A DNA stretch of 53,330 nt from Clostridia bacterium (GTDB lineage: Bacteria > Bacillota > Clostridia > UBA1381): the NCBI GenBank assembly GCA_017621875.1, contig JAGASE010000009.1, positions 1-53,330 of the forward strand, in the 5' to 3' direction. Positions 8,632 to 14,648 of the stretch are shown piece after piece (the stretch's first letter is position 1; each line of letters starts with the position of its first letter). The position numbers were made by a program, and so were the translations under genes. The notes under the pieces are model-generated. The model was not told where the DNA came from, did no database searches, and saw only the letters and a list, made by a program, of their open reading frames with translations.

Positions 8632-9207
8632 CTATACTAATTCATAGAATGTTTCATAATGGTCATATGTGACAAACATAAGACCATCATTTGAATAGAT
8701 AATTCTGTGTTGATTTCTGTATCCGCCTGTATAATTTATGTCAGCTTCGTGCCAGACTCTCCCTGGTTTTTGTGGCAACTTATTACCATAATCGTAATAT
8801 ACATTTCCTCCTATGGTCGCTCCCGGAACCACTTTTCTAAGGTTCCCCATCAGATTGTTCCATCCTTTTTTCTTGGCATTCTCTTTAGATATGTAGTTCC
8901 CCGGCAAAGTTTTGTATAGATATAGCCATTTATCTGCACCAAAACTACCATCTATTGTTGCAGTTCCAATCATTATTGTAACTACTGGCTCTATGTAACA
9001 ATTACATCTATCGTGTACGGGTATATGTTCTGGAGGACTATCATATTTATATATTTTTCCATTTTGTTCTGCACAATATCTACATGTCCCCAGTCCAAAA
9101 TTCGTTACCCAATTAATCCATTGGCTACTTTCCGAAGTGATTGGATTATATCCGTCAACCCCCATAATTCTCATTGTAATCGTTGCTAATGTCAATCCTT
9201 TACTCAT
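8632..9207 (-). CDS. MuF-like/barnase fusion, secreted or phage-borne RNase toxin
   Basis: A 191-aa fusion. Residues about 35-75 carry CRYCAEQNGKIY and PVHDRCNCYIEP, the Cys/His signature at the end of SPP1 gp7/Mu gpF-type phage head proteins (MuF). Residues 101-191 align with barnase along its length (LPGNYISKENA, HEADINYTGGYRNQHRIIY, DHYETF). Catalytic equivalents are present: K108 (barnase K27), E154 (E73), R164 (R83), R168 (R87) and H183 (H102); barnase R59 is not conserved. GAGGAGGG precedes the start. MuF-toxin fusions are known as phage-encoded polymorphic toxins; here only the C-terminal part of the MuF region remains. There is no signal peptide. The protein is probably an active guanyl-preferring RNase. 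Confidence 0.9.
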   Translation of the reverse strand: MSKGLTLATITMRIMGVDGYNPITSESSQWINWVTNFGLGTCRYCAEQNGKIYKYDSPPEHIPVHDRCNCYIEPVVTIMIGTATIDGSFGADKWLYLYKTLPGNYISKENAKKKGWNNLMGNLRKVVPGATIGGNVYYDYGNKLPQKPGRVWHEADINYTGGYRNQHRIIYSNDGLMFVTYDHYETFYELV

Positions 9208-9289
9208 TCATATTCCCTCCTCGTTATTCTGTTGATAATTCTATCACATAATAACGGGACATATGGGACATTTTTCTTGACTCCTTATT

Positions 9290-9318
9290 ATTGTACTACA
9301 TTATCACGATAATCGCAA
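9290..9318 (-). promoter_or_regulatory. Promoter of the barnase/barstar pair
   Basis: Minus-strand TTGCGA (9313-9318), 17 nt, TACAAT (9290-9295), 83 bases upstream of the toxin start. A tRNA-type terminator at 9323-9350 isolates it from read-through. Confidence 0.6.
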
Positions 9319-9322
9319 CAAA

Positions 9323-9350
9323 AAATCGACAAGTCGAAACTTGTCGATTT
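9323..9350 (-). terminator. Terminator directly behind att copy 2
   Basis: A 12-bp stem AAATCGACAAGT / ACTTGTCGATTT with a 4-nt loop, followed on the minus strand by a T-run. It abuts the att copy at 9351. If the phage excises, it becomes the terminator of tRNA-Ser(GCU). Confidence 0.75.
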
Positions 9351-9363
9351 ATGGCGGAGAAGG
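9351..9363. repeat. att copy 2, left end of the inovirus prophage
   Basis: ATGGCGGAGAAGG is identical to 18401-18413 and is the core direct repeat bounding the 9.05-kb prophage. Beyond it the two copies diverge at once (TCCTTTG against AGGGATT). Confidence 0.85.
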
Positions 9364-9478
9364 TCCTTTGTCCCCTTGTTTCGAATTTTTTATAAATATT
9401 AATACTGTTGATGATTTGTTTTTAAAAAGAGGTTTAGAGATAGAAGATTTATGTTTATATAATAAAATTTATTACTAA
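9364..9478 (+). other. Displaced 3' end of the serine recombinase gene (attP side)
   Basis: When the prophage is circularised at the 13-bp core, the recombinase frame that ends inside the tRNA gene instead continues here for 38 codons (GPLSPCFEFF..., ...EDLCLYNKIYY) to TAA at 9476-9478. The other two frames contain stops within 40 bases of the core; only this one is open. The full-length excised protein would be 588 aa against 553 aa in the prophage. In the integrated state this stretch has no start codon and is silent. The frame is seen directly; use of it in the circle is inference. Confidence 0.6.
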
Positions 9479-9524
9479 AAGGTATTTTTAATATTTTGTA
9501 TAAGAATATAAATATAAAAATTAT

Positions 9525-9606
9525 ACAAAAGAGAGGGTGTTTATTAAGATTTAAAAAAGTTGTCTTTATGTCTCTGTCGTTTCTACAAAAGATTTTTTAC
9601 AAAAGA
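9525..9606 (+). repeat. Repeated ACAAAAGA motif, left cluster
   Basis: ACAAAAGA occurs at 9525, 9585 and 9599; three further copies are at 12947-13010. All are in one orientation in phage noncoding DNA and may be protein-binding iterons. The surrounding 9479-9930 has no supported gene. Confidence 0.4.
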
Positions 9607-9739
9607 AAAAGAGGACAGATTAATTCCATTTTATCATACTAAAAGTATGTTTATATATATTTTTTATTTTTGGGATTCGGTTTTTGAATTCTATTGTTAT
9701 TTTTAACTACTAAACAAAAACCGGTAGAGACAACTTTTC

Positions 9740-9772
9740 AAAAGACAGAAAATAAAAAATCTGTCTTTTTTC
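9740..9772 (+). terminator. Intrinsic terminator in phage left noncoding region
   Basis: Stem AAAAGACAGA / TCTGTCTTTT with a 10-nt A-rich loop, then a T-rich run. It would end transcripts reading in from the attP side, including the extended recombinase transcript of the circular form. Confidence 0.65.
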
Positions 9773-9779
9773 TTTTGTG

Positions 9780-9817
9780 ATAAAATCGGTTAGGTTGTTA
9801 AACCTAAACGATTTTAT
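9780..9817. repeat. Long hairpin upstream of the first phage gene
   Basis: Arms of 17 bases (9780-9796 and 9801-9817) pair with one mismatch around a 4-nt loop. There is no T-run. It could be an operator or part of a single-stranded replication origin. Confidence 0.5.
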
Positions 9818-9930
9818 ATATACATTATTTTTAAAATAAAATGAAATAAATTATAAAAAAATAAAACAAAAAGATAAAAAATGAAATAATTCATTTTTAC
9901 ATATAAAATTAATTAAAAAAGGGGGTTTTT

Positions 9931-10245
9931 ATGAATTTTTATAAATATCTTAATAAAATCAAAAATAAAGATTTTACTTTAATTGATGGAAAAAATGATT
10001 TTGCTATTAATCATTTTAGTGATAGTTTTTATTTTCTTTATTATAGAAATGATATTTGTTATTTAAAAGTTTATAGTGATGAAGATATTAGTAAATTAAT
10101 TAAAAGATGTTATTTGATTTTTCATAGAAATAAATATAATGATTTTAAATATAGTTGGGAGGTGTTTACTGATGGGAAAGGTAAAAAGTCTTGGTTATCA
10201 ATTTTATTCTTCATTACAAGAGATAAATATGCAAGATTCGATTAA
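9931..10245 (+). CDS. Inovirus early protein of unknown function
   Basis: A 104-aa protein rich in Phe, Tyr, Lys and Asn with no membrane segment or motif that I recognise. AAAAAAGGGGG precedes the ATG. Its last 74 bases overlap the start of the tyrosine recombinase in another frame, which suggests translational coupling. The position, first gene of the phage and next to the noncoding region, is where replication or regulatory proteins lie in other filamentous phages, but nothing in the sequence proves such a role. Confidence 0.6.
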   Translation: MNFYKYLNKIKNKDFTLIDGKNDFAINHFSDSFYFLYYRNDICYLKVYSDEDISKLIKRCYLIFHRNKYNDFKYSWEVFTDGKGKKSWLSILFFITRDKYARFD

Positions 10246-11137
10246 AAGAACAGATATTTATAATAAGATGAATTCTACTGATTATGAATATGTTGGTAAA
10301 AGAGAATTTAAACAAAAAGGTCAAACAAAAGAATTCATATTCAGTAGAAGAACTGCAGAAAATGTAGTTGAAAAATCAAAAACTTTTTCTAAATTCTTAA
10401 AAGAAAATTATAATATAAAATATGTCAAAGAAATAACACCTGAAATGGCTAAAGCATTTTTAGATAGTAGAAATACAAATTCACAAAAGACAATAACTGC
10501 TTATAAAAATATGTTATATAAGTTAGATGTTGCTATAAAGTTAAAATTTGGTTGTAAAGGGTTCTATAATGAAACAATATCTAATTATAAGTTAGATAAA
10601 GAAAACATTGTAAAAACTAATTCTAAAAGGTTATATACAGATAGTCAAATAAAACAAATTTTAGATGTAGATTCTAAATATAGTAAAGAACTAAAATTTA
10701 TGTCTGTTGTAGGTTGTCGTGTTCATGAATTATGTTCTGTAAGAGTGAAAAATTTTGATTTAAAAAATATGACAGTTTATATAGAAGGCAAAGGTGGTAG
10801 ACCTTCAAATCGTCCTATTTTGCCTACTGAAATCAATTTTATAAAAGAATTAATAAAAGGTAAAGGTCAAAATGAAAAGGTCTTTAATGTGCCTATAAAT
10901 GAGAAAGAAACAAGGTCTATAATTGGATCTGAAATTAGAAGAATAACAAAATCTTTAGATCTTCCTATCTCTTCAAAGTGCCATGAATTTAGAAAGTATG
11001 CTGCTCAAAACTACTTTAAATATTTGGTTAATAATTGTGGTTATTCTGTAAAAGATGCTGAAGAAATAACTGTATCTAAATTATTAAGTCATGGAGAAAA
11101 TAGAGAAGATTTGAAAAAAATATATTTAAGGAGTTAA
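10172..11137 (+). CDS. Tyrosine recombinase of the phage
   Basis: A 321-aa phage-integrase-family protein. An N-terminal core-binding domain spans about residues 60-140, and the catalytic domain has R183 (VGCRVHEL), K207 (IEGKGGR), H271-R274 (HEFRK), H307 (LLSHG) and nucleophile Y318 (KKIYL), so all key residues are present. The start at ATG 10172 follows GGGAGGTG at 10157-10164; an upstream ATG at 10139 has no site. The phage also encodes a serine recombinase at its att end, so this enzyme may not be the integrase; it could resolve multimers, invert or take part in replication (inference). Confidence 0.85.
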   Translation: MGKVKSLGYQFYSSLQEINMQDSIKRTDIYNKMNSTDYEYVGKREFKQKGQTKEFIFSRRTAENVVEKSKTFSKFLKENYNIKYVKEITPEMAKAFLDSRNTNSQKTITAYKNMLYKLDVAIKLKFGCKGFYNETISNYKLDKENIVKTNSKRLYTDSQIKQILDVDSKYSKELKFMSVVGCRVHELCSVRVKNFDLKNMTVYIEGKGGRPSNRPILPTEINFIKELIKGKGQNEKVFNVPINEKETRSIIGSEIRRITKSLDLPISSKCHEFRKYAAQNYFKYLVNNCGYSVKDAEEITVSKLLSHGENREDLKKIYLRS

Positions 11138-11783
11138 AAAAGTGGTTCATTTTGAATCACTTTTAAATTTTATAAATTTGACTAAATAAAAAAGGTGTTT
11201 TAAAATTCTTCTATAATAAGTTAGCATAATATTAAAAAACATTTTTGTTATAATACATTATTTAATTTATTTTATTAAAAGAGGGTGTCTGCCGTTGGTC
11301 CTGATAATAAAAGCGGTGTTGTTTTCTGTATTCAACATAAAAATACATACAAATTGAATATTATGGTTCTTAAATGCATCTTTTCTTCCATAATAGAAAA
11401 GATAGGAGATGCTACCTCCAACGCTAATTAAAAAAGTGGCCTTCCCTCCATTTTCCACATTTTTTAGGAGGGTCGTATCGGAGGTTTAGACGTTTTGGTA
11501 TTGTTTTTATTTCCTCCCAGTTCAGGTTTAAGGCTGACACATACATTTAACCGGTGTATGATAAATTAAATAAAATAAACAAGGAGTATGCCTTGAGAAA
11601 GCATACATCGAGGAAGCGGGATAAGTTGTTGAAAAAGTACAACGGTGCTATATGTTGCTCCATGGTGGTACCGAGAGGAGTGTTAAAGTATAGTATTAGT
11701 TCCAAATGTGGCTGGTCTCCTTTTAGGAGGGTGGAAATCGGGAACCACTAAAAAAAAGTCCTTCTCCCACAGATGAAAATCAA

Positions 11784-11844
11784 GGAGTAAAAACCAGAAG
11801 GAATCTCACCATGTGACATGGTGAGATCTCTAGATTTTTACTCC
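11784..11844. repeat. Compound 61-nt hairpin, possible packaging signal
   Basis: Outer arms GGAGTAAAAA / TTTTTACTCC (10 bp) enclose an asymmetric internal loop and an inner 11-bp stem ATCTCACCATG / CATGGTGAGAT with a TGA loop. This is the longest and most regular structure in the noncoding region. The filamentous-phage packaging signal is a comparable imperfect hairpin; the assignment is inference. Confidence 0.55.
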
Positions 11845-12193
11845 CAGATGATTAACAAGTTTATTAAAACAAAATTTAAAGAATATTTAATAAAAAGAGT
11901 TAGTTTTACAAAATCTTGATAAAGATTTTGTAATTTTTGAAACTTGTTTCAAAAATTCAGGTAAACAAAATTAAACTACATTATTTTTTTTCTTTTGGTT
12001 CTTTTCTTTTTATTGAAATTTGACTTTCGCAAATTTCAAAAGGTTTTTTATTTTGTTTATTTTTTGAAAACAGAAATTTTTTGGGGTTTGGGGCGTAGCC
12101 CCAACAGGGCCGGTTCATTTAAAGGCCCTGCAGTTTTAGTATAGAATGTAATAAACAAATTTATTATACAAAACAAGGACTTTAAAAACCTAT

Positions 12194-12224
12194 CTATAAA
12201 ATAATAATATAAACTATTTTATAG
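12194..12224 (+). promoter_or_regulatory. Hairpin abutting the first coat-operon ribosome site
   Basis: CTATAAAAT (12194-12202) pairs with ATTTTATAG (12216-12224), whose last base begins the GGAGG ribosome site. If formed in the mRNA it could affect translation of the 52-aa protein; it could also be a promoter-region operator. Confidence 0.4.
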
Positions 12225-12234
12225 GAGGTGTTAT

Positions 12235-12393
12235 ATGGAAGATTATAGTAATTTATTTTATGAAGATAATATTTTATCTTTGGAAGATCTGAAAAATCAA
12301 GAGGATGAATATGTAAATCAAAAAAATGGTAATTGTTGTTCTGGTGATAGTTTTTATTGTTCTTTTTGTCCTTGTAAGGATGAATGTTTTTAA
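12235..12393 (+). CDS. Small cysteine-rich phage protein
   Basis: A 52-aa acidic protein. The N-terminal half is Asp/Glu-rich; the C-terminal 20 residues hold six Cys (CC, C-x2-C-x-C, then C near the end), a pattern able to bind zinc or form disulfides. ATAGGAGGTG precedes the ATG. It is the first gene of the block that shares the GGAGGTG-TTTTATG initiation cassette. No family recognised. It lacks a signal peptide, which argues for a cytoplasmic metal-binding role over a disulfide-bonded virion protein. Confidence 0.65.
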   Translation: MEDYSNLFYEDNILSLEDLKNQEDEYVNQKNGNCCSGDSFYCSFCPCKDECF

Positions 12394-12405
12394 TGGAGGT
12401 GTTTT

Positions 12406-12648
12406 ATGGGTGATTTTTTAGAATCTCTTTGTTATCTTATTGGTGTTTTTATTTTTTTTATTATAATTTTTATGTTTTGTTGTTGTTTAGGTGACTTGTT
12501 TACTTTTTCTTCTTATGATGAAAAATTAGAATCTTTTTGTAATCAATTTCATGATACTCAATCTTGTTCTGTTGTTTATAAAAATGATGATGTAGTTTTA
12601 TTTGATACATATAATGGTTATGTTACTATGGAAAATATTTTAAAATAA
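12406..12648 (+). CDS. Small membrane protein of the phage
   Basis: An 80-aa protein with one strong membrane helix at about residues 8-32 (LIGVFIFFIIIFMF, then a Cys triplet) and a polar C-terminal domain of about 50 residues. GGAGGTGTTTTATG gives a strong start. It could be a minor virion protein or an assembly factor; no family recognised. Confidence 0.65.
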   Translation: MGDFLESLCYLIGVFIFFIIIFMFCCCLGDLFTFSSYDEKLESFCNQFHDTQSCSVVYKNDDVVLFDTYNGYVTMENILK

Positions 12649-12662
12649 TATGGAGGTGTTTT

Positions 12663-12896
12663 ATGGAGAATAGAAAGTTTATTTTATTTCTTTCTTTTTT
12701 ATGTACTATTTGTTGTATTTTTTCTTTAGTAGTTTTATTATATATGCTTTATGAATTTGTTTTTTTAGGAATTTTAGATATTTCAAAATATACTTTTTTG
12801 GTTTACCCAGTTTTAACTAGTGTTTGTGGTTATGAAATTTTATTTTCAATTTGTCAAAAAGAAGAAAATAAATTAGAAGAAAAAAAGGATTTTTAA
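12663..12896 (+). CDS. Two-helix small membrane protein of the phage
   Basis: A 77-aa protein with membrane helices at about residues 6-33 and 43-65 and a Lys/Glu-rich tail (EEENKLEEKKDF type). It lies 14 bases after the preceding small membrane gene and uses the same GGAGGTGTTTTATG start. Function unknown; filamentous phages carry several such small inner-membrane proteins. Confidence 0.6.
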   Translation: MENRKFILFLSFLCTICCIFSLVVLLYMLYEFVFLGILDISKYTFLVYPVLTSVCGYEILFSICQKEENKLEEKKDF

Positions 12897-12946
12897 AAGT
12901 TTCATATAAATAAATAATTGTTAATATATTTCTTTTAAAATTTTTT

Positions 12947-13010
12947 ACAAAAGATATTTCTCAAAATTTGACAAAAGAAAATATATATAATATTATATAA
13001 ATACAAAAGA
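12947..13010 (+). repeat. Repeated ACAAAAGA motif, right cluster
   Basis: ACAAAAGA occurs at 12947, 12971 and 13003, around the promoter at 12968-12996. It matches the three copies at 9525-9606. Candidate binding sites for a phage regulator. Confidence 0.4.
12968..12996 (+). promoter_or_regulatory. Promoter for the coat-protein operon
   Basis: TTGACA (12968-12973), 17 nt, TATTAT (12991-12996) on the plus strand. An ACAAAAGA copy overlaps the -35 box and others flank it. Transcription would run through the hairpin at 13055 to 13120 and beyond. Confidence 0.6.
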
Positions 13011-13054
13011 AAATTTTATTTCATCTTTGGTTCTTTTAAGAACTATCTCATTTT

Positions 13055-13095
13055 ATGGGACTCGCCTATAGCCTGGGTGTAGTCCCATTTTTTAT
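13055..13095 (+). terminator. Intrinsic terminator or attenuator in the coat-operon leader
   Basis: ATGGGACT (13055-13062) pairs with AGTCCCAT (13081-13088), followed by a T-rich run. It lies between the promoter at 12968 and the gene at 13120, so it could either end the upstream transcript or act as a conditional terminator in the leader. Confidence 0.65.
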
Positions 13096-13119
13096 TTTTA
13101 TCAAAAGGAGGTTTTAATT

Positions 13120-13383
13120 ATGAGATATGAAAAATACAGAATGACGTTTTTAGAATTAAAAACAAAGACTGTAAATGAAAAAGATTATCATACATTATAT
13201 TTTTCAGATGGTGAGGCAAATAATGAATCTTTTAAGTTTACTGGCAGTATTACCGATTTTGAAAATATTAAGAAAAATGATTTTGTAGATTTATATTTTA
13301 AACTTTACAGAGACAAAGAACGTTATTATGATAATTTTGGACTTTCAGTTTATAAAGTTGAAAAATCATTAGTTCAGGAATAA
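13120..13383 (+). CDS. Small soluble phage protein, candidate ssDNA-binding protein
   Basis: An 87-aa, strand-rich protein with many Tyr, Phe and Lys residues and no membrane segment. AAAAGGAGG precedes the ATG. The size, aromatic and basic content and position just before the coat genes resemble the gene V single-stranded-DNA-binding protein of filamentous phages, which coats the new strand and hands it to the assembly machine. There is no sequence motif that proves this. Confidence 0.6.
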   Translation: MRYEKYRMTFLELKTKTVNEKDYHTLYFSDGEANNESFKFTGSITDFENIKKNDFVDLYFKLYRDKERYYDNFGLSVYKVEKSLVQE

Positions 13384-13390
13384 TTTTTTT

Positions 13391-13681
13391 ATGAAAAAAA
13401 TATTTTGTTTTTTATTTGTTATAATTCTTTGTTTTTGTTCTGTTTCTGTTTTTGCTGAGGAAATTGAAGATAATTCAGTTTCTTTAGATGAAAGTGTTGT
13501 TGATATTATACAAGAAGAACAAATAGACGATACAAATAATTCATTAGAGTTAGAAAGTAAAATTGATTATCTAAATGAAACATTAACTAAAATTTATATT
13601 TATGTTTCTTTATATTTCTATATATTTTTATTTTTTAAATTTTTTGAATTATATTATCGTTTATTTGATCGAATTGTTTAA
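13391..13681 (+). CDS. Small secreted, membrane-anchored phage protein
   Basis: A 96-aa protein with a signal peptide (MKKIFCFLFVIILCFCSVSVFA, cleavage after FA), an acidic region of about 40 residues, and a C-terminal aromatic membrane helix (IYVSLYFYIFLFFKFF). It starts 7 bases after the preceding gene. The topology, acidic outside and anchored at the C-terminus, fits a minor virion protein displayed at one tip. No family recognised. Confidence 0.6.
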   Translation: MKKIFCFLFVIILCFCSVSVFAEEIEDNSVSLDESVVDIIQEEQIDDTNNSLELESKIDYLNETLTKIYIYVSLYFYIFLFFKFFELYYRLFDRIV

Positions 13682-13717
13682 TATAAAAATTTTTTAGGTT
13701 AGGAGGTGCGGTTTATT

Positions 13718-13870
13718 ATGACTACAGAGGCTTTTACAACTTTATTAAATGAAATTGTTGAAGGAGTTACTGCTAATGGTGGTGTTGCTGCTACTGCTGC
13801 TGTTGGTTTAATTGGTCTATTCTGGGGTGTTCCTAGAGTTATCAATTTCTTCAAAGGTTTAGCATCTTAA
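13718..13870 (+). CDS. Major coat protein, pVIII-like
   Basis: A 50-aa protein with an acidic amphipathic N-terminus (TTEAFTTLLNEIVEG), a Gly/Ala-rich membrane helix (GGVAATAAVGLIGLFWG) and a short basic tail (RVINFFKGLAS). This is the three-part plan of filamentous-phage major coat proteins, and the length matches mature pVIII (50 aa). No signal peptide is seen, unlike Ff pVIII. TTAGGAGGTG precedes the ATG and a strong terminator follows directly, which in other filamentous phages allows very high expression of this gene alone. Its C-terminus is shared with the minor protein at 13961-14638. Confidence 0.8.
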   Translation: MTTEAFTTLLNEIVEGVTANGGVAATAAVGLIGLFWGVPRVINFFKGLAS

Positions 13871-13891
13871 TGTGGTAATTAACAAAAAAGA

Positions 13892-13937
13892 AAGTTGTAT
13901 CAATGGCTGTGGAATAACTGCCTGATACAACTTTTTT
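13892..13937 (+). terminator. Strong terminator after the major coat gene
   Basis: An 11-bp stem AAGTTGTATCA / TGATACAACTT (13892-13902 and 13923-13933) with a T-run. Placement right behind the coat gene is typical of filamentous phages. Confidence 0.85.
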
Positions 13938-13960
13938 AATTACATTATAGGAGGTGTTTT

Positions 13961-14638
13961 ATGTTTTTAAATAAAAAATTTTGTTTAATTATAATTAGTG
14001 TTTTATTCTGTTTATTTCTTTTTGGTAGTTGCTCATCTGTTTATGCGGCAACTCCTGGTAATTCTGAAAATGTTTTTAATAATGTTTATTCTATTACTGA
14101 ATATACTACTATTCAAAATTTATTAGATGATAGTGGTTTAGCACCATCTGTAGATGTTGTTAATAATTTTCTTTTAGATAAAACATATAAAAATAAATAT
14201 ATTATTAGTTATTGTAATTCTTCTAATTGTGAGGAAGGTGCTAATGCTCGTAGTATTGATTTAATTGCTTTCAATGATGATGTTGATGTTGATTTTATTC
14301 AAAATGATAGGCAATTAACTATTAAATTTTATGGTGATTCATCTGCTCAAGTTTATTTTTATGATTATTCTCAAATTTGGAGTAATTCTTATACTGCATC
14401 TTTGTCTTATATTGATTACAAGAAAGAATATAACTCTTTTAGAACGGTTGTGCCGGTTTCATATCTAAATAGTGTTGATGATCGTTTAGGTTCTTTATTA
14501 GTAGATAATATTTTTGTTAAATTAAATTATTATGTATTACCATTAATTACAATATCATTATTATCACTTGTTTCTATTATTCTTCTTTTTTGGGGTTTTC
14601 CTAAATTACTAAAATTCTTTAAGAATTTAGTAAGTTAG
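13961..14638 (+). CDS. Secreted minor coat protein with coat-like C-terminal anchor
   Basis: A 225-aa protein: signal peptide (residues about 1-30, ending SSVYAA), an extracellular domain of about 150 residues with two Cys (YCNSSNC), and a C-terminal helix LSLVSIILLFWGFPKLLKFF. The final residues LLFWGFPKLLKFFKNLVS match the end of the major coat protein GLFWGVPRVINFFKGLAS, sharing FWG, P, FFK and the terminal S. It probably sits at a virion tip, its tail packing among the coat subunits as pIII does in Ff phage. The extracellular domain may bind the host receptor (inference). Confidence 0.75.
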   Translation: MFLNKKFCLIIISVLFCLFLFGSCSSVYAATPGNSENVFNNVYSITEYTTIQNLLDDSGLAPSVDVVNNFLLDKTYKNKYIISYCNSSNCEEGANARSIDLIAFNDDVDVDFIQNDRQLTIKFYGDSSAQVYFYDYSQIWSNSYTASLSYIDYKKEYNSFRTVVPVSYLNSVDDRLGSLLVDNIFVKLNYYVLPLITISLLSLVSIILLFWGFPKLLKFFKNLVS

Positions 14639-14648
14639 GAGGTGTTTT

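Larger units (their letters stand above)
8240..9350. mobile_element. Small att-flanked barnase/barstar cassette
   Basis: A 1,111-bp segment between two copies of the tRNA-Ser 3' end. It carries only two genes, a MuF-barnase toxin and a barstar antitoxin on the minus strand, plus their promoter (9290-9318) and a terminator (9323-9350). No recombinase is present. It could be the worn remnant of a larger prophage or island, or a minimal cargo unit that uses a recombinase supplied in trans, for instance by the inovirus next to it. The boundaries are seen in the sequence; mobility is inference. Confidence 0.6.
11138..12234. other. Hairpin-rich noncoding region, candidate phage origin and packaging signal
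   Basis: About 1.1 kb without a convincing gene. It holds at least eight hairpins: 11378-11403, 11586-11606, 11625-11643, 11784-11844 (compound), 11906-11933, 11932-11957 (12-bp arms), 12013-12039 and the GC-rich pair 12088-12104 and 12105-12130. Base composition between 11280 and 11850 is less AT-rich than the phage genes. Filamentous phages keep the plus and minus origins and the packaging hairpin in one intergenic region between replication and coat genes, which is where this lies. No nick site was identified. Confidence 0.6.

Noticed and set aside
9525..9606. CRISPR-like repeats in the phage left region
   Set aside because: Repeats are only 8 bases, irregularly spaced, with no cas genes; no CRISPR array is seen anywhere in the window.
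11267..11458. Minus-strand 63-aa frame in the phage intergenic region
   Set aside because: No ribosome site, wrong strand for the phage, and overlap with hairpins.
11554..11751. Possible 65-aa Lys/Arg-rich protein in the phage intergenic region
   Set aside because: There is no ribosome site, while all phage genes here have strong ones; it lies in the hairpin region and its composition differs from phage proteins.
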